Assembly: GCF_013168275.1 (NCBI RefSeq)
Contig: NZ_AP019547.1
Coordinates: 1,488,001 to 1,552,000, forward strand
Direction of reading: 5' to 3'
Source: Candidatus Nitrotoga sp. AM1P
GTDB taxonomy: Bacteria; Pseudomonadota; Gammaproteobacteria; Burkholderiales; Gallionellaceae
DNA: 64,000 bases
Shown here: piece by piece, positions 18,743 to 28,986 of the stretch
Numbering within the stretch: the stretch's first letter is position 1
Layout of the letters: each line of letters begins with the position of its first letter
Made by a program: the position numbers and the translations under genes
The notes under the pieces: model-generated
Databases searched by the model: none
What the model was told of the DNA's origin: nothing
Seen by the model: only the letters and a program-made list of their open reading frames with translations

Positions 18743-19695
18743 ATAATCCACAACTTAATAAACATGGCGAACTGCAACACTTGCTCTCTACTGAGGGATT
18801 GCCCGCACCTATTCTGCGCGGTATTTTAGACAGAGCGGCTTCCTTCATGAATCTGGCTGAAGGTCGCGACATTAAAAAACTACCATTACTGCACGGCAAA
18901 TCAATATTCAACATTTTTTTTGAGAATAGCACCCGCACCCGTACTACTTTCGAGATTGCTGCCAAGCGTCTTTCGGCCGATGTAGTCAACTTGAACATTG
19001 GCTCTTCCTCCGCCAGTAAAGGTGAAACTTTGCTTGATACGGTCGATAATTTATGCGCCATGCACGCTGACATGTTTGTAGTGCGTCACTCTGCGAGTGG
19101 CGCAGCTCACCTCATCGCCAAACACGTTGCGCCGGAAATCCATGTTATTAATGCCGGTGACGGGCGCCATGCGCACCCAACACAAGCGCTGCTCGACATG
19201 TTCACCATTCGTCATTACAAGCAAGAGTTTCATAACCTGCGGGTGGCTATCGTCGGCGATATATTGCATTCGCGCGTGGCGCGTTCGCAAATTCATGCGC
19301 TGACCACCTTGGGTGTGCCGGAAGTTCGCGTCATCGCCCCCAAGACATTATTACCAAGCTGCGTCGATAAACTCGGGGTACAGGTGTATCACGACATGAC
19401 GCAAGGCTTGCGTGATGTGGATGTGGTGATGATGTTACGCCTGCAGAACGAACGCATGCAGGATGCGGTGTTGCCCAGCGCACAAGAATATTTCAAATAC
19501 TATGGTCTCACCCAGGAAAAATTGATACTAGCCAAAACAGATGCCATCGTGATGCACCCGGGGCCGATGAATCGTGGTGTGGAGATCGATTCCAGCGTTG
19601 CGGATGGAACACAATCAGTGATCTTGCCACAAGTCACTTTTGGTATTGCGGTACGCATGGCGGTAATGAGCACCTTGGCGGGAGTGGGGCAATGA
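18739..19695 (+). CDS. pyrB: Aspartate carbamoyltransferase catalytic subunit
   Basis: This 318-aa enzyme of pyrimidine synthesis joins carbamoyl phosphate and aspartate. Diagnostic segments are [18 protein letters not shown] (carbamoyl-phosphate site), [13 protein letters not shown] (the lid Ser/Lys loop), [12 protein letters not shown] and the C-terminal [11 protein letters not shown]. It overlaps ruvX by ATGA and the pyrC-like gene by ATGA, so the three are translationally coupled. No pyrI regulatory subunit is present. The partner is instead the inactive dihydroorotase next door, as in the Pseudomonas-type class A complex. Confidence 0.96.
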   Translation: MNNPQLNKHGELQHLLSTEGLPAPILRGILDRAASFMNLAEGRDIKKLPLLHGKSIFNIFFENSTRTRTTFEIAAKRLSADVVNLNIGSSSASKGETLLDTVDNLCAMHADMFVVRHSASGAAHLIAKHVAPEIHVINAGDGRHAHPTQALLDMFTIRHYKQEFHNLRVAIVGDILHSRVARSQIHALTTLGVPEVRVIAPKTLLPSCVDKLGVQVYHDMTQGLRDVDVVMMLRLQNERMQDAVLPSAQEYFKYYGLTQEKLILAKTDAIVMHPGPMNRGVEIDSSVADGTQSVILPQVTFGIAVRMAVMSTLAGVGQ

Positions 19696-20978
19696 ATATC
19701 CAGATTATCAATGGGCATTTAATTGATCCTAAAAATCAGATTGATGGCCTCTGCGATTTATTTATCGTAGCGGGTAAAGTGGCTGCTGTGGGCAGCGCGC
19801 CAGCAGGTTTTGTGGCGCAACAAGTGATTGATGCGACAGGTCTTGTGGTTGCCCCCGGCTTGATCGATCTTGCCGCACGTCTGCGCGAACCGGGTTACGA
19901 ATACAAGGCCACGCTTGAATCCGAGATGGAAGCAGCCGTAGCCGGCGGCATCACGACACTGGCATGCCCGCCGGATACCGATCCACCACTGGATGAACCG
20001 GGTCTGGTAGAGATGCTCAAGTATCGCGCTCGTGAATTAAATAAAGCGCGTGTTTATCCGGTGGGCGCGCTGACCTATAGGCTGAAAGGTGCGGAACTTA
20101 CCGAGATGGCTGAGCTGGCCGATGCCGGTTGTATCGCCTTCAGTCAAGCCGATGCTGCGCTTACTGACACGCGTGTGCTGATGCGCGCCATGCAATATGC
20201 CGCCACCTTTGATTTCAGTGTTTGGCTGCGCCCGCAGGACAGCTTTCTTGCACGCGACGGTGTGGCACACGATGGCGAAGTGGCGACGCGTCTGGGCTTA
20301 CCCGCCATTCCGGTGTGTGCAGAGACCATTGCGCTGTCCACCATATTGCAACTAGCGCGTGAGACCGGCGTGCGGCTGCACATCTGTCGCATCTCCAGTG
20401 CAGAAGGAGTGGCACTGGTACGTGCCGCCAAACAACAGGGGTTGACGCTTACCTGCGATGTGTCTGCCAACCATGTGCACCTGTCCGAAATGGATATCGG
20501 TTTCTTTGATGCCAACTGCTATTTGGTGCCACCATTGCGCAGTCAACGCGATCGCGATGCTCTGCATGCCGGTTTGCTCGACGGATCAATAGACGCAATT
20601 TGTTCCGATCACACACCCGTGGACGAGGATGCCAAGCAACTGCCTTTCGCCGAGGCAGAAGCAGGCGCTACCGGACTGGAATTGCTGCTACCGCTGGTGC
20701 TCAAGTGGGCGAAACAGGGCCGTCGTGCGCTCGCCGATGGTCTCGCCAAGATCACGCTACAACCGGCGCGTATATTAGGTCTGGACGCTGGACATCTGTC
20801 TGTCGGAGCCGCTGCCGATGTGTGCGTGTTCGATCCTGAAATATACTGGAAGATTGAACCTGCAGCATTGAAAAGCCAAGGTAAAAACACGCCATTTTTC
20901 GGTATGGAGTTGCAGGGTCGCGTGCGCTATACCTTGGTTGATGGTCAACTTGTTTACCAATCAAAGGCTAGTCAATAG
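19692..20978 (+). CDS. pyrX: Dihydroorotase-like, probably non-catalytic PyrB partner
   Basis: This 428-aa amidohydrolase-fold protein has the overall type I dihydroorotase sequence, but its metal-binding HxH motif is gone. Where active enzymes read DxHVHLREPG it has [10 protein letters not shown], with A61 and R63 replacing both His. The usual carboxylated-Lys region also differs ([10 protein letters not shown]), although SDHTP survives. This is the signature of the inactive PyrC-like subunits (PyrX, pseudo-dihydroorotase) that scaffold the class A aspartate transcarbamoylase dodecamer in pseudomonads. The tight overlap with pyrB supports the same job. A true dihydroorotase must be encoded elsewhere. 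The symbol is by analogy. Confidence 0.88.
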   Translation: MNIQIINGHLIDPKNQIDGLCDLFIVAGKVAAVGSAPAGFVAQQVIDATGLVVAPGLIDLAARLREPGYEYKATLESEMEAAVAGGITTLACPPDTDPPLDEPGLVEMLKYRARELNKARVYPVGALTYRLKGAELTEMAELADAGCIAFSQADAALTDTRVLMRAMQYAATFDFSVWLRPQDSFLARDGVAHDGEVATRLGLPAIPVCAETIALSTILQLARETGVRLHICRISSAEGVALVRAAKQQGLTLTCDVSANHVHLSEMDIGFFDANCYLVPPLRSQRDRDALHAGLLDGSIDAICSDHTPVDEDAKQLPFAEAEAGATGLELLLPLVLKWAKQGRRALADGLAKITLQPARILGLDAGHLSVGAAADVCVFDPEIYWKIEPAALKSQGKNTPFFGMELQGRVRYTLVDGQLVYQSKASQ

Positions 20979-21148
20979 CCTTGATTGTGCGGCAATCTGT
21001 AGATTTAGGTTAGCCATTCAGTAATGGTCTTTTCTAAATAGCTAAAGTTCGCCCAAAGCAAGGCGTGAAAAAATTTCACAGTGCTATATATTTGAATCAT
21101 TAGTGTTCTACATTTCGCTCAGACGGCTGTGTAACAAATTGATTGATA

Positions 21149-21177
21149 TTGACAAACTGTGTGTTAAAACCTATCAC
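21149..21177 (+). promoter_or_regulatory. Candidate sigma-70 promoter for the 21219 signalling cluster
   Basis: TTGACA (21149-21154) is followed after exactly 17 bases by TATCAC (21172-21177). Transcription would start near 21184, about 35 bases before the kinase ATG. It is the best promoter-like match in the 240-bp gap after pyrX. Confidence 0.5.
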
Positions 21178-21218
21178 AGATACCTCATCGCTGCATACAC
21201 CATTGTCCTTGAAAAAAT

Positions 21219-24050
21219 ATGATTAAAAATTTGACCATTAAATCGCGTTTGATCGTTACTTTTTTTTTCATTGCAATCACCCTGTTAGGAATTGAATCGA
21301 TCTCCCTGTTTGGAATGAGCAAGGCGAGAGACAGTCTGAAAACCGTTTATGAGGACCGCATCATTGCGCTCGATCAGTTGACGGACATTGAATCGTTAAT
21401 ATTGCAAAACCGCATTGCCATAACGGCTAGTCTGGTGGCGTCGACGCCCGAAGAAATTAGCATTAATGTTGCAAAGTTCGAAAAGAATGAAACGGAAATC
21501 GACAGGATATGGGACGCCTACATGGCCACCTATCTAATGCCCGAAGAAAAGATACTGGCAACCAAATTTGCCGATGACCGTAAAAAATTCGTTACCCAGG
21601 GTTTGAATCCAGCAGCTGCCGCTTTGCGGGCAAACGAAGTAAAGAAAGCGAGTCGAATCCTCGTAGAAAATATCCGCCCCCTCTATCAACCAGTTGGGCA
21701 AGGAATCAAGACGCTTGGCAAGCTGCAATTGAGTGTGACTAAGCAGGAATATGAAGAAGTACAGAGCCGCTACGATATTATTCGCAACATTATTATCGCT
21801 ACGGCAATCATTGGCCTGGGGTTGGCTATATGGATTGGCTTTATGCTGGTCCGCGCCATTTCCCGGCCGCTGGAGGACGTAGTGAGAATTGCCCGGGGTG
21901 TTGCTGCAGGCAATTTGACGCAGCAAATCGAAGTCCGCTCAACAAATGAAATTGGCCAGTTGATGAAAGCCCTGAAAGAAATACACGATAACCTGGTGAA
22001 GGTCATCGGCCAAATACGTGACAGCGAAGCGCGTACCCGTGCAGTGCTGGACAACGTGGATGAAGGCATCATTGCAATTAACGAAGGCGGTATGATCGAA
22101 ATTTTCAACCCGGCCGCGGAACAGATTTTTGGCTACAAAGGGAACGAGATTATTGGTAAAAATGCCAGCCTGCTGACGCGGGGGTCAAGCCGAGATCAGC
22201 ATAATGGTTCTCTTGAACGACATCAGCAATTGAACAAACCCACCGCTCCTGGAGTAAGTAGGGAAATGGTAGGCGTGCGCCAAAACGGCACAAATTTTCC
22301 GATGGAATTCAAAACGCGTGAAATCCGCTTCAATATGGGGCAGCTTCATATTGTGGTGACAAGAGATTTGACCGCCAGCAAACAAGCAGAGGCAGAGCAG
22401 AAAAAGCATGAGCAGGTGCAACAAAGAAATGTTGAGTTGGAAGCGGCTAGCCGGATGAAATCAGAATTTTTCTCTACTATGTCGCACGAACTCAGAACAC
22501 CGCTTAACGCCATTATCGGTTTTTCTGAAGTGCTCAAGGATGGCCTGATGGGCGATCTGACTGATGAGCAACGTGGCTATATAAGTGACATCTTAGAGAG
22601 CGGCCAGCATCAGCTGGCTCTCATTAACGACATTCTGGATTTATCAAAAGTGGAAGCTGGCAAGATGATCCTCCACCTGGAACCGATCGATCTGCCTTCA
22701 CTATTCTCCAATAGTCTGTCTATGGTCAGGGAGAAAGCTGCTGCCCAGCACATCCATCTCAATTTGGATATCGCCGATGGGCTGGGCGATATCCAGGCAG
22801 ACGTACGCAAGGTCAAGCAAATCGTTTATAACCTGCTATCTAATGCGGTCAAGTTTACTCCCACAGGCGGTGATGTAACCATGCGTGCCCGCCGCGTGTC
22901 GCGCGCCCAAGTCGGTCAGCTAACCAGTCAATGGGCAGGACTGAGCTTCCCTTGGAGTAACAACAAGATTACGGATTTTATCGAAATCAGCGTTACCGAC
23001 AGCGGCATCGGCATCGCTAATGAAAATTTTGGGCGGCTATTCAAACCCTTCAATCAGATTGATAGCAGTCTGGCACGCAAATTCGAAGGAACGGGATTAG
23101 GCTTGGCGATAGTAAAGAGTCTCGTTGAACTACACGGCGGCACGGTGGCGGTGGAAAGCGCCGAGGGCCAAGGCACCTGCTTCACTGTGTGGCTGCCGTT
23201 GTGGATGACCGAAGAAGCAGTTGCCGCACTGACCGAAGAACCAGCCGATTCGGCTCTCCCATCACCATTAATGGCGCTCCGCCATTCAGGAGAGCGGTTC
23301 GCCTTGGTGGTGGAAGATGACGACCGGGCGGCCGAGTTAATCCGTATCCAACTGGAATTGTTAAATATCAAAACCTTACGTGCCGTTAGCGCTGAGACTG
23401 CATTCAGCCTCGCCTTGCAACAGCCACTGGCATTAATCACGTTGGACATTTTGTTGCCCAACATGATTGGTTGGGAATTTCTCACTCGCATCAAACAAAT
23501 TCCTGCTCTGGCCCGTATTCCGGTAGTGATTATTTCAACTATGGCAGACCGTAGCATGGGCCTATCTCTTGGTGCCTCGGCCGTACTACAGAAGCCAATC
23601 AGCCGTGCGGATTTGTATGATACGCTGACCGATCTTGGCCTGCACACGTCAGTACAACCCGAACAGCCGCTGACAATATTGATAGTGGATGACGATCCCA
23701 AGGCAGTGGAAGTCATTGCCATTCATCTGCGAGATACAAGCTACAAGGTAATTAAGGCCTATGGTGGGCGTGAGGCGATTGAGGCGGCATACCGTTTGTT
23801 GCCTGACCTGATCGTGCTTGACCTGCTGATGCCGGAAGTGAATGGTTTTGACGTGGTGCTGGCACTTAAAAACAACCCTGACACTGCGCGTATCCCGATT
23901 CTGATCGTTACCTCCAAACAACTCACTGCCGAAGACCGTGCCGCGCTTGATCCTCAGGTAACAAAAATCATGAACAAAACCGTATTAAGCCAAGGCCACT
24001 TCCTCAACGAGGTACGGTGTGCACTGATGATTCGCCGGCAGGAAGACTGA
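21219..24050 (+). CDS. Hybrid sensor histidine kinase with four-helix periplasmic sensor
   Basis: This 943-aa membrane protein has TM1 at about residues 9-30 and a helical periplasmic region of about 150 residues like the four-helix-bundle sensors of chemoreceptors. TM2 is at about 190-210, then HAMP (about 212-262), PAS (about 270-385), HisKA with H423 (FFSTMSHELRTPLNAIIG) and a HATPase with DSGIGI and [12 protein letters not shown]. Two receiver domains follow, with phospho-Asp D743 (LDILLPNMIGW) and D868 (LDLLMPEVNGF). No Hpt domain is present. A separate REC protein and a GGDEF-EAL protein follow in the same operon, so the output is probably c-di-GMP level. The sensed signal is not evident. 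Confidence 0.88.
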   Translation: MIKNLTIKSRLIVTFFFIAITLLGIESISLFGMSKARDSLKTVYEDRIIALDQLTDIESLILQNRIAITASLVASTPEEISINVAKFEKNETEIDRIWDAYMATYLMPEEKILATKFADDRKKFVTQGLNPAAAALRANEVKKASRILVENIRPLYQPVGQGIKTLGKLQLSVTKQEYEEVQSRYDIIRNIIIATAIIGLGLAIWIGFMLVRAISRPLEDVVRIARGVAAGNLTQQIEVRSTNEIGQLMKALKEIHDNLVKVIGQIRDSEARTRAVLDNVDEGIIAINEGGMIEIFNPAAEQIFGYKGNEIIGKNASLLTRGSSRDQHNGSLERHQQLNKPTAPGVSREMVGVRQNGTNFPMEFKTREIRFNMGQLHIVVTRDLTASKQAEAEQKKHEQVQQRNVELEAASRMKSEFFSTMSHELRTPLNAIIGFSEVLKDGLMGDLTDEQRGYISDILESGQHQLALINDILDLSKVEAGKMILHLEPIDLPSLFSNSLSMVREKAAAQHIHLNLDIADGLGDIQADVRKVKQIVYNLLSNAVKFTPTGGDVTMRARRVSRAQVGQLTSQWAGLSFPWSNNKITDFIEISVTDSGIGIANENFGRLFKPFNQIDSSLARKFEGTGLGLAIVKSLVELHGGTVAVESAEGQGTCFTVWLPLWMTEEAVAALTEEPADSALPSPLMALRHSGERFALVVEDDDRAAELIRIQLELLNIKTLRAVSAETAFSLALQQPLALITLDILLPNMIGWEFLTRIKQIPALARIPVVIISTMADRSMGLSLGASAVLQKPISRADLYDTLTDLGLHTSVQPEQPLTILIVDDDPKAVEVIAIHLRDTSYKVIKAYGGREAIEAAYRLLPDLIVLDLLMPEVNGFDVVLALKNNPDTARIPILIVTSKQLTAEDRAALDPQVTKIMNKTVLSQGHFLNEVRCALMIRRQED

Positions 24051-24051
24051 C

Positions 24052-24471
24052 ATGGCCAAAATACTGGTAGTGGAGGATAACCCCGCGAATATGAAACTGG
24101 CAGTACTTCTCTTGCAAAAGGCAGGTTACAGCGTGCTTAGCGCCATGGATGCGGAAGCTGGCTTGGCATTAGCGCAAACTGAGCAACCCGACTTAATCCT
24201 GATGGATATCCAGCTGCCTTGCATGGACGGCCTGGTCGCTACCGCACTGCTCAAGCAGAATCCTGCCACGCACACCATTCCGGTCATCGCACTTACCGCC
24301 TTGGCAATGAAAGGGGATGAAGAACGTTGCCGTAGCGCCGGTTGTGACGGATATATCGCCAAACCGTTGCGCTATCAGGAATTGTTGGCAGAGATCAAGG
24401 CACAATTGGCGAAGCGTGATTGTTCGTTATACTCTTCAATGGAGCCGAATCAAGAAGAAAGTCCCCAATGA
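24052..24471 (+). CDS. Single-domain response regulator (CheY/DivK-like)
   Basis: This 139-aa protein is a lone receiver: acidic pair in LVVEDNPAN, phospho-Asp in LILMDIQLPCMDG, the ALTALAM switch segment and a conserved Lys in YIAKPLRY. It lacks any output domain, so it would act by protein contact or as a phosphate shuttle between the kinase upstream and the downstream GGDEF-EAL regulator. It starts 1 bp after the kinase stop and its own stop overlaps the next start (ATGA), indicating one transcript and coupled translation. Confidence 0.9.
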   Translation: MAKILVVEDNPANMKLAVLLLQKAGYSVLSAMDAEAGLALAQTEQPDLILMDIQLPCMDGLVATALLKQNPATHTIPVIALTALAMKGDEERCRSAGCDGYIAKPLRYQELLAEIKAQLAKRDCSLYSSMEPNQEESPQ

Positions 24472-26786
24472 CTTCCCCTATAGCAACAATCCTGATTGTG
24501 GATGATGAGCCCAAAAACAGGAGCTTGCTGGAAGTTTTACTTAAGCCGGAAGGCTACCTTACCGTTACTGCTAACAGCGGAGAGGAAGCGTTGGCAATGG
24601 TGGCAGAGCAACCCCCAGACTTAATTCTGCTCGATGTCATGATGCCGGGCATGGATGGCTACGACGTGGCGACCAAGCTCAAGGCCAATCCTGCCACTCG
24701 CAACCTTCCCATTATTATGCTGTCCGCATTGGACGACCGCGATTCCAAGCTGACCGGGCTGAACGCCGGGGCAGAAGACTTTCTTACTAAGCCGATAGAT
24801 CGTGCCGAGTTGTGGGTGCGCGTGCGCAATCTGTTACGCTTAAAAGAATACAGCGACTTTCTCGCCGAGCATAACCAGCTCCTCGAGCAGGCTGTACGCG
24901 GGCGAAACGAGGAGATCACGGAACGCAAACGCGCCGAGACTCAAATCATTCGACTCAATCGCCTCTATGCAATCTTGAGCGGCATCAATGCGGCCATTGT
25001 TCGTATTCGAAACCGGCAAGAGTTATATACTGAAGCTTGCCGTATCGCGGTGGAGCACGGCCATTTCAGGATGGCCTGGATAGGATCGGTGGACTCCCAA
25101 GGGACAGGTCTGTCACCCTTGGCTTGGTCGGGTTTTAATGAAGGATATCTTGACAAAATCACCCAGGCCATCAGGAACAATGAGGCGGATACTTTAGTAC
25201 TAGCAATGCGGGCGCTACAGGAAAAAACCCCCGTTGTCTGCAACGACATTGATTCCGACCCCAAGCTTGCGTACTGGCATATAGATGCAAGGCAGCGTAG
25301 CTACCGTTCCATGGGCATATTCCCCCTGATGGAAGATAATCAGCCGGTTGGCTTATTCGTCCTCTATGCTTCAGAGCCAAATTTCTTCGATATGGAAGAA
25401 ATAAAACTGCTCACCGAGCTGACCGCAAATATTTCATATGCACTGGAATATATCAAAAAGGAAGAGAAGCTCAATTACTTGGCCTATAACGATGTCCTGA
25501 CTGGACTTCCCAGTCGCACCCTGTTCCATGATCGGCTCGTTCAGGCACTGACCAACGCACATCGTCACATGGATAGGCTGGGAGTTTTGTTCATTGACCT
25601 GGATAATTTCAAGAACGTAAACGACAGCCTCGGCCATCATGCCGGCGATATGTTACTGAAACAGGTTGCCGCCATGTTTTCCGTCTGTATGCGAGAGGGC
25701 GATACTGTGGCGCGGCTGGGCGGGGATGAGTTCGTGGTAATTCTGGACAGCATGACATCGGAAGACGATGCCTGGATGGTATCGCAGAAAATCCTCAAGC
25801 TTATGGCTAAGCCGCTCACTATTGAAGGCCACGAACTACTCGTCACATGCAGTATCGGCATCGCGCTCTACCCCAAAGACGGCGAGGATGCCAAGGCCCT
25901 GCTTCAGAGTGCCGATGGCGCTTTGTACCTGGCCAAGAACAAAGGCCGCAACAACGCCCAGTTCTGCACCGCCGAAATGAACGCCAAGGCACTAGAACGG
26001 CTAACGCTGGAAAACGACCTGAGACAAGCAATTAATCGCCAGGAGTTTCTGCTCCATTATCAGCCACGCGTTGATCTAATTAGCGGCGAAATTACCGGCA
26101 TGGAGGCTTTGGTACGCTGGCAACATCCCGTCCAAGGCTTACTTTACCCGATCAAGTTCATCCCAGTGGCGGAAGAATCTGGTCTGATAGTGCCGCTCGG
26201 AGAATGGGTGTTGCGCACCGCCTGCGAACAAAATAAGGCATGGCAGCTTGCCGGACTACAGCCAGTAAGCATCGCCGTCAATCTTTCGGCACGTCAGTTC
26301 AAACAGCAGGATCTGGTTGAAATAGTTACCCGTATTTTGAAAGAAACTGAACTGGATCCCTCCTATCTTGAGCTGGAACTGACCGAGAGCATGGTCATGC
26401 AGAATGTAGAAGCGGCCATAGCTACACTCTCTCAATTCCAGGCGATCGGGGTGAAACTCGCGATTGACGATTTCGGCATCGGCTATTCAAGCCTGAATTA
26501 CCTCAAACATTTTCCAATAAGCTTTCTTAAAATAGACCAGTCATTCGTGCGTGATATCACCACCAACCGGGATGACGCGATAATCGCCAAGATCATCATT
26601 TCCATGGCGCATGATCTGGGACTCAAAGTAATCGCCGAAGGGGTCGAAACCGATGGGCAAAAATCCTTCCTGAGTTTGCATCATTGTGACGAAATGCAGG
26701 GCTACTTTTTCAGTATGCCGATCCCAGCCGAGGAATTCGAAATTCTGCTCAGGGAGAGATGCTGCATGTCTATGACAAAACCGTGA
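24468..26786 (+). CDS. REC-GAF-GGDEF-EAL response regulator (c-di-GMP turnover)
   Basis: This 772-aa cytoplasmic protein has a receiver (about residues 5-120; LILLDVMMPGMDGYD), a GAF-like sensory domain (about 165-330), GGDEF (about 340-505) and EAL (about 520-765). The cyclase motif is intact (ARLGGDEF) with an RxxD inhibitory site five residues before it (REGD). The phosphodiesterase half has MEALVRW, LTESM, IDDFGIGYSSL and VIAEGVE. Both activities are thus possible; which dominates cannot be read from sequence. The start at 24468 is chosen for the ATGA overlap with the preceding regulator. A longer upstream reading would overlap that gene by 52 bases. Confidence 0.9.
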   Translation: MTSPIATILIVDDEPKNRSLLEVLLKPEGYLTVTANSGEEALAMVAEQPPDLILLDVMMPGMDGYDVATKLKANPATRNLPIIMLSALDDRDSKLTGLNAGAEDFLTKPIDRAELWVRVRNLLRLKEYSDFLAEHNQLLEQAVRGRNEEITERKRAETQIIRLNRLYAILSGINAAIVRIRNRQELYTEACRIAVEHGHFRMAWIGSVDSQGTGLSPLAWSGFNEGYLDKITQAIRNNEADTLVLAMRALQEKTPVVCNDIDSDPKLAYWHIDARQRSYRSMGIFPLMEDNQPVGLFVLYASEPNFFDMEEIKLLTELTANISYALEYIKKEEKLNYLAYNDVLTGLPSRTLFHDRLVQALTNAHRHMDRLGVLFIDLDNFKNVNDSLGHHAGDMLLKQVAAMFSVCMREGDTVARLGGDEFVVILDSMTSEDDAWMVSQKILKLMAKPLTIEGHELLVTCSIGIALYPKDGEDAKALLQSADGALYLAKNKGRNNAQFCTAEMNAKALERLTLENDLRQAINRQEFLLHYQPRVDLISGEITGMEALVRWQHPVQGLLYPIKFIPVAEESGLIVPLGEWVLRTACEQNKAWQLAGLQPVSIAVNLSARQFKQQDLVEIVTRILKETELDPSYLELELTESMVMQNVEAAIATLSQFQAIGVKLAIDDFGIGYSSLNYLKHFPISFLKIDQSFVRDITTNRDDAIIAKIIISMAHDLGLKVIAEGVETDGQKSFLSLHHCDEMQGYFFSMPIPAEEFEILLRERCCMSMTKP

Positions 26787-26898
26787 TTACTTTGAGCTGG
26801 CGCAATTGCCTTTCTTCATGACGGATCTGCTACGATCCATCCTTGAATCTGCCTGTCAGAAAATTACTATGAATCATAATGAAAGGTTTTTTTAAGAT

Positions 26899-28959
26899 AT
26901 GAATCCATTACTTTATTTTTCCGGTTTGCCGCGTTTTGAGGAAATCCGCTCTAAACACGTTGCGCCAGCGCTTGATCAACTTTTAACTGAAAATCGTGAG
27001 CTATGCGAGCGACTATTAGCCGATATATCTGCCCCCACTTGGGACAATTTTATACAGCCGTTAGCGGATGCCAACGAGCGTTTGTCACGATCATGGGGGC
27101 AGGTTTCACACTTGAATGCAGTGATGAACTCGGCTCCACTGCGCGAAGTATACAATGCCAATTTACCCAAGATTACGCAGTATTACGCTGAATTGGCGCA
27201 AAATCTAGCACTGTTTCAGAAGGTGAAGGCCGTACACACCAGCACAGAATTTGCAACTTTAAGTGCGGCACGCCAGAAAATTATTGAGAATCAATTACGT
27301 GATTTTCGCCTCGGCGGGGCCGAATTGCCAGAAGCACAAAAGGCACGCTTTCTTGCCATTCAGGAGGAACTTTCCACCTTGTGTTCGCGTTTTTCCGATA
27401 ATATTTTGGATGCTACTAACGCTTACACATGGCTGGTTGAAGACGAAGCAGAGTTGTCCGGTATTCCAGCAGACGAGCGTCAGGTTGCTGCCGAAGCGGC
27501 GCAACAGGAAGGCAAAACGGGATGGTTGTTTACCCTGAAAGCCCCTTCTTATGGCCCGCTCATGCAATACGCGGATAACCGTGCGCTACGCGAGCGTATG
27601 TACACTGCAAACAGCACCCGCGCCAGCGAGCTTTCGTCGAGTGCCTCAGCCGAAGATCAAGCCAAGCCAGAATGGGATAACACACCGTTAATGAAGCAGA
27701 TTCTAAAGCTGCGCGGCGAAGAAGCACGTCTGCTGGGGTTTTCCAATTTTGCAGAGTTGTCGCTGGCAACCAAAATGGCAAGCACGCCGCAACAGGTGCA
27801 GGATTTTTTGGGTGAATTAGCGCAACGCGCACGACCTTTCGCCGAACGAGACCTAACAGAGTTGCGTGAATTTGCCCGCACGCAACTCCACATAACCGAT
27901 ATGCAGGCATGGGATGTTAGCTACGCCAGTGAACATTTACGCCAACAGCGCTATGCTTTTTCCGAGCAGGAAGTGAAGCAATATTTCCCGGAAGATAGAG
28001 TGCTGGATGGCATGTTCAAGTTGGTAGAAACGTTATACGGCTTAACCGTCCGCTCTGCACCAGCGCCACTGTGGGATTTAACAGTGAGTTTTTACGACAT
28101 TCTGGACGGTGATGGCAGGTTAGTGGGTCAGTTTTATCTCGATTTATATGCGCGCAGCAGCAAACGTGGCGGCGCGTGGATGGATGATGCCATCACACGC
28201 CGCCGCATTGCGGCTGGCATCCAAACGCCAGTCGCCTACCTCAATTGCAATTTTGCTGCACCGGTAGGAGACAAACGCGCGCTCTTCACCCATGATGAAG
28301 TCATTACCCTGTTCCATGAATTCGGTCATGGCCTGCACCATTTGCTAACGCAAGTGGAAGATCTCGGTGTATCCGGTATCAACGGCGTGGAGTGGGACGC
28401 AGTGGAATTGCCCAGCCAGTTTATGGAAAATTTCTGCTGGGAGTGGAATGTACTGCAAAACTTGACCAGGCATGTCGATACAGGGCAGAAATTACCGCGC
28501 GCATTATTCGATAAAATGCAGGCGGCGAAAAATTTTCAGAATGGCCTGCAAACGTTGCGCCAGATAGAATTTTCTTTGTTCGACATGCGACTGCATAGCG
28601 ACTTCGATCCACAAGGTGCGCTGACTATCCAGCAATTGCTTGATGAAGTGCGTAGCAAAGTGGCGGTACTTATCCCGCCCGCATTCAACCGGTTCCCTAA
28701 CAGTTTTTCGCATATTTTTGCCGGTGGCTATGCGGCGGGCTATTACAGCTACAAATGGGCGGAAGTATTGTCCGCTGATGCATATAGCCTATTCGAGGAA
28801 AGTGGCGTGCTCAACTTGGCAGCGGGTCTTCGCTTCCGCGAAGAAATACTTGCGGTGGGAGGTAGCCGCGATGCAATGCAATCTTTTGTGGCATTTCGAG
28901 GTCGTGAGCCGTCCATTGATGCGCTATTGCGGCACAGCGGTTTGGTAACAGCAAGTTAA
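26899..28959 (+). CDS. prlC: Oligopeptidase A (M3 zinc metallopeptidase)
   Basis: This 686-aa cytoplasmic thimet-type peptidase carries HEFGHGLHH near residue 473, the zinc-binding HExxH of family M3, with the downstream GVEWDAVELPSQFMENFCWE supplying the third ligand. Length and position of the motif match E. coli OpdA/PrlC. It degrades short peptides, including cleaved signal peptides. It is followed 27 bp later by a small exported protein gene. No special regulation is visible; the 112-bp gap before it holds an AAAGG ribosome site. Confidence 0.96.
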   Translation: MNPLLYFSGLPRFEEIRSKHVAPALDQLLTENRELCERLLADISAPTWDNFIQPLADANERLSRSWGQVSHLNAVMNSAPLREVYNANLPKITQYYAELAQNLALFQKVKAVHTSTEFATLSAARQKIIENQLRDFRLGGAELPEAQKARFLAIQEELSTLCSRFSDNILDATNAYTWLVEDEAELSGIPADERQVAAEAAQQEGKTGWLFTLKAPSYGPLMQYADNRALRERMYTANSTRASELSSSASAEDQAKPEWDNTPLMKQILKLRGEEARLLGFSNFAELSLATKMASTPQQVQDFLGELAQRARPFAERDLTELREFARTQLHITDMQAWDVSYASEHLRQQRYAFSEQEVKQYFPEDRVLDGMFKLVETLYGLTVRSAPAPLWDLTVSFYDILDGDGRLVGQFYLDLYARSSKRGGAWMDDAITRRRIAAGIQTPVAYLNCNFAAPVGDKRALFTHDEVITLFHEFGHGLHHLLTQVEDLGVSGINGVEWDAVELPSQFMENFCWEWNVLQNLTRHVDTGQKLPRALFDKMQAAKNFQNGLQTLRQIEFSLFDMRLHSDFDPQGALTIQQLLDEVRSKVAVLIPPAFNRFPNSFSHIFAGGYAAGYYSYKWAEVLSADAYSLFEESGVLNLAAGLRFREEILAVGGSRDAMQSFVAFRGREPSIDALLRHSGLVTAS

Positions 28960-28986
28960 ATTTTGTTCAGTTTCCATGAGGGCAAT

